DNA of 64,000 bases from Metarhizium brunneum (taxonomy: Eukaryota > Ascomycota > Sordariomycetes > Hypocreales > Clavicipitaceae). Position 1 is the stretch's first letter. Every line of letters starts with the position of its first letter. The notes under the pieces were generated by a model. That model ran no database searches, was not told where the DNA came from, and worked only from the letters and a program-made list of their open reading frames with translations. Positions 1 to 9,456 of the stretch are shown here, piece by piece. The position numbers and the translations under genes were made by a program. The DNA is taken from the NCBI RefSeq assembly GCF_013426205.1, contig NC_089424.1, forward strand, positions 2,976,001 through 3,040,000. Reading direction: 5' to 3'.

Positions 1-2132
1 CGAATAATGGCACGAGTCATCGACTTGACTCCCGTCAAGATTCCGGGCGGAGGGAACTTGAACTGCACGTTGGAGGCGGACAGCGTGTAGTAGGCCTTGG
101 CTTCCGGGCGGATCTTGACAAAGGCAGCCAGGTTGCCCTTGTAGCAGGCAAGCTTCTTGCCGGGCTCGTAGTGATAGATATCCGTGGTGACATTGTCCAG
201 GAATCCAGAGTCGTGGGAGACAATCAGACTGGTAATATTGGGATGAGACTTGAGGTAATTCTCGAGCCAGGCAATGTTGGCCACGTCCAGATGGTTGGTA
301 GGTTCGTCGAGAAGGAGAACGTCGGCCTTCTTAAGCATGGCACGAGCCAAGGCAAGCTTCATCTTCCAACCGCCGGAGAGGGAGCCGACCTTTTGGGCCT
401 GACGACCTTCGGCGCCAGGAGTGAAGCCGAACTCAGTCAAGACTTCGGAGATGCGCTCAGTGCCCTGGGGTCCAATCTCGGGATCTTTTGCGACAAACTC
501 GAGGATGGAAATATCAGCATCTTCGCCCTGGTTATGTTCGACGTAGCATGTGCGGAGAACATCCTGGGGAGGGAACCCCTCAAGCTTGCCATTGGCAATA
601 GATCGCATCAGAGTAGACTTTCCAGCACCGTTGCGGCCACACAGACCGTAGCGATGGCCCTTGAGAAGGCGCAGGTTGGTGTGCGATAGAAGCAGCATAC
701 CACCGTACGCCAATGAAAAGTCGGCATTGACAATCTCGACCTCTCCGTCATCCTCCTTCTCGGGAACACCGTACCGGCGATGATCCTCATCAACATAGTG
801 CTGCTGAATAGCGTCGGCAATATTCTGAGCCGCCTCAGGCTTCTGCAGAAGGGGCTGCAAGTAAGGTGCAATGCGAGCAGCAATGCGGTTGACAAAACGG
901 TAGTTGACATCGGCGGCAACCATGTCACTGATATAAGGTTGAACCAGCTTGTAAATATCCTGCTGGGCAGCGAGACCACCGTTCTTCTTGATCTGCTCGT
1001 CCACAATCTTGGCGACATCGTCAAGTGTGGTTCTGGCTATGACCTCCTTGTCGTTGGCCATGGCCTTTTCCATAATGGCGAGGGCGCGCTCAGCAATTTC
1101 ACGGACTTCAGGGAGCGAAGCACGATCGGCGACAGCCTTGATACCGGGCGAGAGCTTGGGCAAGAATGTTCTAGCCTCGATGGGGTCGTGGACCAGCTTG
1201 GTCAAGTTCTCGGTAATAACACAGGTCTGACGCAAGACCTCCTGTGCGGTATTGGGCGAGTTGAGCGAGCGCTCAAGGAAGGGTGTCAAGAGTGCCAAAA
1301 CAGGCGAGGTCACAATGGCCACAAAGGTGGTCTGGGACAAGGCATGGATAGCCTTCTGAGTAGCTTGAGCCGAGGGGTGCTGCATAGTCTCGACCAGAAG
1401 CGGGATCCGAGGAGTAACGTCGTCGTTGGAGAGCAGCGTGGTAAGCGAGTTCATAGTCTGGACAGACTGCTTCTCAACCTCGGCCTTGAGATCGTGCATG
1501 CCAGCCTCGACAATGGGGATGAGCCCGGCAAGCTTGGCGCCCATGGCCTCGCGAAGGACATCCTTCTCTTCAGCCTCCTCCTTGCTGGCGCCAATGGCCA
1601 GCTTGGCCTTGTCGGCCATCTTCTGGAGCAGCTTGTACGCACCAACTGTGCCCTGCCACTTGCCCGTCTTCTTGTCCAAGTACTTGGTCAGGACAGGCAG
1701 CAAGCCGGTGACAAGGGCCTCGGCACTCAGGTTATTGAAGAGGGCATCGAGGCCATACTGAGCAGCCTCGCGAACGACGGCGCCCTTGTCGGCCAGTGCG
1801 TCCAGCGCACAAGGCACAAGGCCTTCCTCCTGGACGAGGAAGACGACCTCGGAAACGGCTTGTTTCGGGGGGAATCGCTCAAAGATGGCGCCCAGGAGGT
1901 TCTGACTGCTCTCCCTCTTGAGGCCATTCTTCTTATCAGCAGCAGCCTTCTTGATCTCGGCCAAGACACCGTACTGGTTCAGCCCTGCATAGCCGACCGA
2001 GTTGAGGAGCAGCTCGCACAGGCCGTAGCTCGCGTCGACAGAGGCGGCAGAAGTCTGGGCGCTGGAGATGGTGTTGATTAAGCCGGCGACGTCCTCCTGC
2101 GACGGTGGAGGGGCGGCGTCTTTGGACACCAT
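1..2132 (-). CDS. YEF3: Translation elongation factor 3 (eEF3), 3' end beyond window
   Basis: Fungus-specific ribosome-bound ATPase that helps release E-site tRNA and deliver aminoacyl-tRNA during elongation in the cytosol. One open frame runs from ATG at 2132 (protein begins MVSKDAAPPPSQEDV) to the left edge, giving about 710 residues; the family is usually about 1,050, so the second ABC domain and its chromodomain-like insert are missing here. Residues ~1-320 are HEAT-like helical repeats. The first ABC domain carries Walker A GRNGAGKST near residue 497, the signature LSGGWKMKLALARA near 584 and Walker B LLLDEPTNHLD near 607. The large ORFs on the other strand over this stretch are shadows. 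No intron is seen in the visible part. Identity is clear; only the start is an inference, chosen as the first ATG giving the usual fungal N-terminus. Confidence 0.96.
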   Translation of the reverse strand, partial: MVSKDAAPPPSQEDVAGLINTISSAQTSAASVDASYGLCELLLNSVGYAGLNQYGVLAEIKKAAADKKNGLKRESSQNLLGAIFERFPPKQAVSEVVFLVQEEGLVPCALDALADKGAVVREAAQYGLDALFNNLSAEALVTGLLPVLTKYLDKKTGKWQGTVGAYKLLQKMADKAKLAIGASKEEAEEKDVLREAMGAKLAGLIPIVEAGMHDLKAEVEKQSVQTMNSLTTLLSNDDVTPRIPLLVETMQHPSAQATQKAIHALSQTTFVAIVTSPVLALLTPFLERSLNSPNTAQEVLRQTCVITENLTKLVHDPIEARTFLPKLSPGIKAVADRASLPEVREIAERALAIMEKAMANDKEVIARTTLDDVAKIVDEQIKKNGGLAAQQDIYKLVQPYISDMVAADVNYRFVNRIAARIAPYLQPLLQKPEAAQNIADAIQQHYVDEDHRRYGVPEKEDDGEVEIVNADFSLAYGGMLLLSHTNLRLLKGHRYGLCGRNGAGKSTLMRSIANGKLEGFPPQDVLRTCYVEHNQGEDADISILEFVAKDPEIGPQGTERISEVLTEFGFTPGAEGRQAQKVGSLSGGWKMKLALARAMLKKADVLLLDEPTNHLDVANIAWLENYLKSHPNITSLIVSHDSGFLDNVTTDIYHYEPGKKLACYKGNLAAFVKIRPEAKAYYTLSASNVQFKFPPPGILTGVKSMTRAII

Positions 2133-3260
2133 GGTAGGTGGTGAGACGGGGTGAGGCATCGTGGGCGGCCTCGAGAAGTGTGTGTTTCCAGGCAGGGAAA
2201 ACTCGAAGTTGGAAACCGGCAGGTGATGATGGTTTTCGGTCTTTTTTTTTTCGTCTTCTGCCCCTCCTTCAGTCTTGTTGCCGTCTTTTTGTCGGAGTAA
2301 CGAGTGAGTCCTTGAGCCGCGAGGGCAAATGGAGTTGTCGCAGTCTACAAGCGCTCTCTCTCGTTCTGCAGACCAAGAAAGAAAGAAAGAAAGAAAGAAG
2401 TAAGGATGGGGAGGAAGAATGTTTGCCAGGTAGCGCTACTAGTCAAGCCTTGCTGCAGCGCGCGAGTCTGCTGGCTGCTGAGACGGTGCGGTCAAGTTGA
2501 AGTGGACATGTGCATGTGGGTTTTGTAACACTGTTATTAGCCTAGTTGGGCCGCATGAACCAGAAATTTTTTGAAAATTTCCCCCCTTGTCCGCTTATCT
2601 GCTTATCTAAAGTACGCTGGTGCCGCCACCAGCTGAGCCCCATCGAGGAAGTACCAGACGTATCATGTCCGCTGTGCTTGTACTCCGTAACGCTGGGAAA
2701 CTTCCACGTGGGGCAGGCAACTGGTTGGCGTCGTGGGAATATGTCGCAGAATATTAGAACCGAGTACTACACAGTGCTGCCGTGGATACAAGTAATATTC
2801 TTGGCCGAGAAAAGCATTCGCGAAACACACCTCATCCACGCATGTCAAAGCTGGTATTTGCGAAACATCCGCTTTATGCCCAGTGGCCATGGTCCATCCT
2901 CATGGCTCACCCCATATTCTATTTACATCCTCTCCGCTGCCTTCGCCCCAAATCTCCGCCACATAATAAAACTCAGGTCGCTGAGGGTATAATAGACAAA
3001 ACACATTATATGATAATCCCCGTCCCTGTCCCGTCTCCTTCATAGACTCCCACCCGCCACGCTCCTCACCAAAATAACATAATGAATACTTGGCCCTTGT
3101 TGGCCCATTACCTCCTCTTTCTAGTCGGATTAAAACAACGTCTTGGCAGATTAAGACAAATTAACGAAAGAAGCTTGTAGAATACAGTTGTGCTCCGAGA
3201 TGTGTGCACCGATAATGCAATCATCGCCAAAAAAAGGGGGATACGGTTGCTAAGCGCCAC
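2133..3260. other. Intergenic: eEF3 5' leader/promoter and ERF2 3' region
   Basis: No coding region can be supported. The part next to eEF3 is pyrimidine-rich on the minus strand and holds a (GAAA)n microsatellite at about 2377-2399, which reads as a CT-rich leader on the coding strand, typical of highly expressed fungal genes. The rest is A+T-richer and should contain the eEF3 promoter and the ERF2 3' UTR. Confidence 0.6.
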
Positions 3261-5308
3261 CTATGATGCTCGACTTTCTCCCCGCAAGGCCGCCGGTCCC
3301 TGAAATCCTCGTGAGCCTGGTGGCACCTCGTCCAACTCGAGACCTTGCGAGTTCTTCCGTGTCCGTAGGCTATAATGCTGCCCGAGTCGCTGATCCCCCG
3401 GTCGATACTTGCCCTTAAAGCGATAGTATCCAGGTGATCGAGGACGGCAGAGAACCGCAATCATGTTCTTAAGCCAATTGCCCTGGCTATAAGCTCTGTA
3501 TCGTTCCTTCTTTGCAAACTTGTGCGAATTAATGTATTCTCGCGTCGTCTCCCCACGTGCCATGAGGAACAAGTGGTAGCCCATCAAGCCCCCCGGATAC
3601 ACAATCGAAAGAACTCCCATGATGGCGAGGGCAAATGCGACCCGAAAATGATCGATGGAATCGCCAAACGAAATGCTCTCGCGATTCATATGTATAAGAA
3701 TTTGTGTCAAGCTCGTGCCGATCAAGTACGCGGCCAAAATTGTGGCCGATGTGACGAATGTAAAGAAGTAGCGGTAGTTGCGTTTGCCAACGCAGTTGTT
3801 TAGCCACACGCAGTGATGGTCGTGCGTCTCGACACAATTATCGCATAGCCGGCAGTGGTGAGCCCGAGGTGGCCGCCAAATATTGCAAGTCCGACAGTGC
3901 TTTATTGGAACTTCCATAGCAGCGGCCGAGATGTCAGCAGACTTGACCAATGTCCAGTCGTTGGTTGGCGGTCCCAGTCGAAGGGGGTCATCCTGGTCGG
4001 CAACTGGGGGGAATTGATGAAGGTTTCGGGGCAGAATCTGCGCCAAGTCAGCATCACATTACAATCACGGCAAGGGTTGATCGAGATATAACTCACGCCG
4101 GGGTCTGAAACAGAAGCATGGATAAAGGAAGACAGGCAGATATAGGTCAGATACGCAAACGTGATAGGGATAGCAGGCGAAATGTTGTGCCATAGCCAGG
4201 GTGCTTCAAAGCCGTAAAACAAAGCACACGGAATAACGACAAATGCCCCGGTTGCAATGTTGATGGGTGTGTGCTTAGTGTTCTGCCATCTACCGCCAAA
4301 GCAAAAGACTGTATTGCCATCAAAGTATTGATGAACACGACCCCGACTCTTTCTTTGCGAGTCTGTTGTCAACGGCCGAGGTCCCGAGTGCGATTCTGTC
4401 CTCGGGAATCGTGGCGATGAGGCCGTAGAGGAAAGCTTCTCGGCACCCGTGGTATCCCTATGCCGACTGGATTGTGCCTGCTCCATCTTTCCTGGCAGAA
4501 GAAAACTCGAGCGGAACGTTCTCGTCGACCTAACTGGACTGGGGAGGTTTGCGAGGTCCCTATAACTCTTGTCCACATGAACACTCAATTCCCTATTCTG
4601 GTCGGATGGTCCCTGGAGGGGTCGAACGCTGTCAGACATGCTCGCCGTGGGATAATGTCCCGTGGTCGGGCTCGCATTGGCAATAAAACGATCAAACGTC
4701 TCCTGGTCGGTCATTTCGGTGCCCCGTGATGGCGGGGGGCGCACACTCTGTCCCGCGCTGATTCTGTGCTGTAGCTGAGCAATGCTCTGGGTATTTTCGC
4801 CGCCACTCGCTCCGTCGATGAGGCTACCACCCATGTCTGTTTCATTGTCGTCGAGATTCGCGGGCGGCGGATGTAACTGCTGATTCATCGGGACCGGTCT
4901 CGAGCCAGCTCCCCGCTGTGCTTGTAGCTTCTGGGAACTCATGGGGCGAAAGAAGGCGCCAGAGGTCAGTGAAGGTACATGACTCCGCGTGGTCAAACTA
5001 GGTGCCCGTGCCGAAGCAATTGTGCTCGCAACACTTCCTCTCTTTGGCTGAAGCCCAGGTGCCAGACCCTTCCGCGTAGCCGGTCCTGCCCAGGTAGCCT
5101 TGGATGAGGTGCCGGTCCTGGCGGTTTCTGGTCGAGATGGATCGGCATTTTTGGCCCTTGGCTCGCCCCCATCATCGCTCGCAATGTCGGTCATTCGCGA
5201 GGAGACAACACTCGAGGGTCGATGATTACTGCTGCCCCCAGAAGGAGGGGGAATGCCACTACTTTCTCCTGGTGACACGGCCCCGTCCGCCGGGTCTTGG
5301 GAGAGCAT
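3261..5308 (-). CDS. ERF2: DHHC palmitoyltransferase, ERF2 type
   Basis: Integral ER-membrane protein S-acyltransferase; ERF2 with its partner palmitoylates Ras-like proteins in yeast. Exons are 5308..4097 and 4037..3261; the 59-bp intron (GTGAGT...CAG) sits after SVSDPG. The product is 662 residues. The first ~270 residues are Ser/Pro-rich and disordered. Two membrane segments follow (around INIATGAFVVIPCALFYGF and ISPAIPITFAYLTYICLSS), then the Cys-rich domain CRTCNIWRPPRAHHC with catalytic DHHC in the string THDHHCVWLNNCVGKRNYRYF, then two more membrane segments. The start MLSQDPADG at 5308 was preferred to an in-frame upstream ATG at 5383 because the conserved acidic/Ser-rich N-terminus begins there. 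ERF2 rather than PFA3/PFA4 is inferred from the long N-tail and the CRTC...HCRLC pattern. Confidence 0.92.
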
Positions 5309-6975
5309 GATGGTGATGCTCTGTGCCTTGCGATCTCGTCTGTTGGCGCTACAGCATAACCGAATTTCCGTGTCGTGCCACAAGAGGCTTACAGTCGATG
5401 CTCAGGTTACCAAGCGGGCACGGGCGTGGCTGTTGCACAAGCCCAAGGTCGGCCTCTCAAATTCAGAGAGTATATGTTGTGCCCGGCAAAGTGTCGCGAT
5501 ACGCGGCAGATCAATTCAAGGTGAGACGGGATGATGAGGTTGGTCGAGAAGAGTCGGGGAGATTGGTCGCGGGAGCAAGGTAGGTCGTGATGCAACGGTT
5601 GGCTGGACACGACGGCATCGAAAGGGAGCGACACGAAGAAAGGTGCAGCTGTGACAAAAGGAAGCACGGAGTAGAAGAGGGCGAAAGGGAGCGGACGGCG
5701 CAGGCCGATGGATGATGCGTCAGAAAAGACGAAAAAGACGGGCTAACGACGATGTGCGTGTCAAGGATGCCAACGACGGTCGAGGAGTGCCGAAGAGGAA
5801 AAGAGGCCAAGGCGACGATGGAGTGATGGCAGGCTTGTTCCTTTTTCCGCGCCGCACCAAAGCCAGTGCGCCGCCCGCTAGTAGAGTTCAAATGTTCCAA
5901 AGTTGGCAAGCAGCCGGCCGATTGGCAGGAGTCAGAGGCTGAGATGTTCCCTCCTCTGCGCGCCGCTGCGACCAGGCGCTGGCGCTGGGGATGCCCATGC
6001 ATTGTTCCCATGTCATTAAGGGGGGCCCAGCAGGCGTTGTGCATTGATCTAGGCCAAGCCAGGCAAGCCAGGCAAGCAACCAGACTTGACTTTACTCCAT
6101 GTCCGTAGAAAGCAAAGCATTGACTTGACTTGACCAGACTTGACCAGAGCAGAGCACCAGGCCCCAACCCCCCCGGCCCCTTGGCAGCCACAGCACTTGA
6201 GACTTGCCATCACAGTGATCACACAGTCAAAGCGTCTGGTCTGGTTCAATTAGACCGGACGTGATTATTCACTTCAAGACCTACGGAGTACTCCGTACTT
6301 CGTACCATCAAACGAGATCCTCCGTATTGCATGCATAATCCTCGGATCATCCGGCCCCGTCAATACCAAAACCGCCGCCGGCACTCATGCTGTCCAAGGT
6401 GCATCGCCCGGGCATCAGGGCAGCATCAGGACATTATCCTCTTGTGCATCATCCCTCATGATGCCGCCGCGTTTACGGAGTACATAACAAGCACATCGGC
6501 CTGGCCGTGCGCAAAACAGCCCCCATCTAACGGCCAAGCAGCAAACCAGAAAGGAAGACAAGTCAAAAACAACACCAAAACACACATTGCAGGTGCAAAA
6601 ACGTAGCCATGACGTCTTGCGCCCACATCACTCCGTCACTGACCCCATTCAGCCCTGCATGAAATCATAGATGCGCCGTACAGGTAGTACTACTCCGTAC
6701 TTCTTCCAAAAAAAAAAGACAAGGCGCAAAAAAAGGCCGTCGTGATTCCCCACGTGACATGCTCCCCAGGTCCTTCCCCCATTGACCAATAGCATCTCTC
6801 GCAAGCTGCGTGCTGAAATCATACGACCGCCCGAACACACCCGGGCCGGTTTCCCCAAAGCCACACCAAAGCTCTCTGACTGACCTCACGGCTTTTCTTG
6901 CCTTGCAACCTCCACCCACGTTCCCCGGCCTCCGTCACTCCAACGCAAAAACCTCTGCACATCAACACCGCAACA
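5309..6975. other. Divergent intergenic region, ERF2 to mitochondrial protein
   Basis: No gene is supported; ORFs on both strands are compositionally biased and lack recognisable features. A complete 16-bp palindrome TACGGAGTACTCCGTA lies at 6282-6297, with half copies near 6475 and 6691. Short direct repeats of gccaggcaa/ttgacttgacc type occur at about 6056-6150. The interval should carry both promoters. Confidence 0.55.
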
Positions 6976-7534
6976 ATGGCCTCCCAGATCCCCCGACGCC
7001 TGTTCAGCACTACCGCCCGTCGCCTGCAGTCCAATGGCGACCTGAAGAGCGAGTCCAAGCGCAACCCCGAGCTTATGGTGCGTCCCTCAACAATAGCTGC
7101 AAAAAGCCCGCAGCTCAATTCCCCGGGAAAGCTTGCACAACAAGACAAGTCAAACTAACACGTACAAGATCCTCGGTGGTGTCATGGTCGCTGCCCTCGG
7201 CGGAGCCGGCTTCTACTTTGGTATGTCCTCTCTCCGGGTCCCCCGTCTCGTGTGTCAAAAAGAAAACCCCCCGGTACTCCGTACACATTGCTAAATATAT
7301 CGACCGGCAGGCCGCTCCCCGACAAAGTCCACCTCCGAAAGCCCCGTCACCATCGCCAGCAGACCCTGGGAGGGCGAGGGCGAAGGCAAATACAAGTACC
7401 ACCCCGGCGGTGATATTTCCAAGGAACCCAAGGACGCTCCCAGCGCCCTGAACGTCGTCGTCGTGCCCAACGTCACGCTGCCCGCGGAGCTGCATGAGAA
7501 GTACAACAAATGGGGCAAGGAGGGATATCCGTAA
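6976..7534 (+). CDS. Small mitochondrial single-TM protein, conserved fungal type
   Basis: Three exons, 6976..7077, 7169..7220 and 7311..7534, give 125 residues. The N-terminus MASQIPRRLFSTTARRLQ is rich in Arg/Ser/Thr and lacks acids, a clear mitochondrial presequence with a likely cleavage site after RLFSTTARR. Exon 2 encodes a Gly/Ala membrane helix ILGGVMVAALGGAGFYF. The C-terminal part is hydrophilic and ends LPAELHEKYNKWGKEGYP. Intron ends are GTGCGT...AAG and GTATGT...CAG, and both junctions keep frame. I do not recognise a characterised family; the architecture suits a small inner-membrane protein such as an accessory respiratory-complex subunit, but that is a guess. The second intron contains a GGTACTCCGTAC half-palindrome. 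Confidence 0.8.
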
Positions 7535-8034
7535 ACGGGCTGTGTGTTGAGCACGTGTAGAATTGAGAAAGAGGCGGAAAGCGGAAAGGGCGGTAATCAG
7601 GCGTACAGAGGGAGACGGAAAAAAAAAGACCAGAAAACATGACGAGAATTTCTTCGCAATGGGCTATTGACAAAAGAACCGGCAGGCTACATTGTATCTT
7701 TAAGAGGGTGGCGTGTAGTTTGTCCATGTAAAGTTAGTTGTGCGAGTTGAGCATGGAACGAGCAACGGGTGGCCGAACCCGTTTTCCATATACAACGTTT
7801 TCATATTTCCGCGACCTCGAACATGTCCAGCTAATTGTTGCTTGCCTTGGGATAGCCCAATTTCAGAGACGCTATGAAATTTCTCATGATGCATTAAGCG
7901 CCGCATTTAACCATGCCAATCACAAACACCTGGCTATCAAACAACTCCCCGAGTTCCCAATGTCACCCACCCCCCCTGGCTTTTATCTCCCCAAACAAAC
8001 TTGGCACATCACACGTCCTTTTTTTTTGGACACT
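7535..8034. other. Convergent intergenic region
   Basis: About 500 bp between the 3' ends of the small mitochondrial gene and the phosphoserine phosphatase gene. Only A-rich and T-rich runs (7620-7628, 8021-8030) suited to 3' ends are seen; no further gene. Confidence 0.6.
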
Positions 8035-9456
8035 TCATACAGACAGCATCTGAATCTCCTCGGCTGTAAACCCAAACAGGTACAGTAAATCCAGCAAACT
8101 CTCCGAATTTAACCTCGCATCCGCCTCCATCTGCACCCGCGGCTTCGCATTCCACGCCACCCCCAACCCAGCCTTGCCCAGCATCAACAGGTCGTTGGCG
8201 CCGTCGCCAACAGCCACCGCCTGTGACAGGTGAATATTCTCCTTGGCCGCAATCTCAACAAGGAGATCACGCTTGCGCTCCTTGCCGACAATCTTGCCCA
8301 CCGCCTCCCCTGTCAGCTTGCCATTCTCAACGACAACCTCGTTGGCGAAAGCGTAGTCAATGCCCAGCTTCTCGGCCAGCCAGCCGGTAAGAGGCTGGAA
8401 TCCGCCCGAAAGCACCGCCGTCTTGACGCCCAGTCGCTTGAGAGCCCTGATGAGCTCCGGAATGCCCCTGGTGACGTCGAGGACGGGACGCAGGTCGTCA
8501 AACACGGTCGCGCTGACACCCTTGAGAAGGGCGACTCTTTCGCGGAACGAGGCGTCAAACTCCAACTCGCCCAGCATGGCTCGGTGAGTAATATCCGCCA
8601 CGCGGGCCGCCAGGTCCGCAGGCTCCTTGATCGTCTCGGCCATGAGCTCAATCACCTCCTGCGTGATGAGAGTGCTGTCCATGTCGAAGACGACCAGGCG
8701 GGGGTGTCTTCTCCAGACGAGGTCCGGCTGCAGCACGACGTCCACGTTCCACTCCTGCTCGAAGCGGTAAATCATCTCATGCTTCCGCAGGTCAGACAGG
8801 CTGAGGCAGTCGGGGGACGGGGCCGGCGAGAGCGTGAGCTCTACAATCCGCGGGGTGTCCGGGTTATCGAGGCAGCGGTGTGACGAGTGCGGTTCGTCGG
8901 CCCCCCGGGGCTGGGGAAAGGTCGACATGAGGTGCAGGAAGGACGCTATGCAGAGGGGCGAAATGTACGAGCCGTAGATGTGGTCCAGCTGCTCTGCCTC
9001 CTGTGTCGGGGGCTCCAGGGGGAAGGCATCCATGTTGGTGGTCGGCGCCATGTTGGGCGGCAGCGTCTCGTTGCTCTCCGCCAGGCCGGCGGATCTCGTC
9101 GAGGCAGGCGCAGAGCTGGGCGAGGCGCCCTTGTAGAATAACGTCGCCACCAGGCGATCCGACTTGTGTCCCGGCGGCGGTGCGCAGTTGGGATGCGACA
9201 GGCTGTGGCTCACTCCGCTCTCTACTATGGTCGCGGGCATATCGTCCTGTGGCACGCCGCGGAAGGGCAACACGGACTTGGGGGAGGACGGCTTGGGCGG
9301 AGAGCTGCCTTCAACCACCTCGTCGATGCCGTGGTACGTCTCCGGCTTCTTGGGCGGTCTGTACTGCTGGTGGTCGCTCAAGTAAGAGCTGCTGCGGCGC
9401 ATCTTGTCCATCTGCGGACGGTCCGCGGACGGTTTGCGTCGGGCGGTCTCAGCCAT
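8035..9456 (-). CDS. SER2: Phosphoserine phosphatase
   Basis: HAD-family phosphatase for the last step of serine synthesis, O-phospho-L-serine to L-serine, in the cytosol. It is a single 473-residue exon. Residues ~1-130 are a low-complexity Ser/Pro extension. An ACT-like region (RIVELTLSPAPSPDCLS) precedes the catalytic domain. HAD motif I is VFDMDSTLI near residue 255 (nucleophile and general-acid Asp), motif II is VLSGGFQPLTGWLAEKLG, and motif IV is AVGDGANDLLML near 417. The start at 9456 (MAETARRK) was chosen; an in-frame ATG lies upstream at 9567. It is convergent with the upstream small gene and divergent from a 2.5-kb gene-free interval. The longer N-terminus than yeast SER2 is common in filamentous fungi. 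Confidence 0.94.
   Translation of the reverse strand: MAETARRKPSADRPQMDKMRRSSSYLSDHQQYRPPKKPETYHGIDEVVEGSSPPKPSSPKSVLPFRGVPQDDMPATIVESGVSHSLSHPNCAPPPGHKSDRLVATLFYKGASPSSAPASTRSAGLAESNETLPPNMAPTTNMDAFPLEPPTQEAEQLDHIYGSYISPLCIASFLHLMSTFPQPRGADEPHSSHRCLDNPDTPRIVELTLSPAPSPDCLSLSDLRKHEMIYRFEQEWNVDVVLQPDLVWRRHPRLVVFDMDSTLITQEVIELMAETIKEPADLAARVADITHRAMLGELEFDASFRERVALLKGVSATVFDDLRPVLDVTRGIPELIRALKRLGVKTAVLSGGFQPLTGWLAEKLGIDYAFANEVVVENGKLTGEAVGKIVGKERKRDLLVEIAAKENIHLSQAVAVGDGANDLLMLGKAGLGVAWNAKPRVQMEADARLNSESLLDLLYLFGFTAEEIQMLSV

Noticed and set aside
780..2081. 433-codon ORF on the plus strand
   Set aside because: Lies antisense to eEF3 and mirrors its codon bias; no domain pattern.
5511..6191. 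226-codon minus-strand ORF in the ERF2 upstream region
   Set aside because: No domain, biased composition, competing frames on the other strand.
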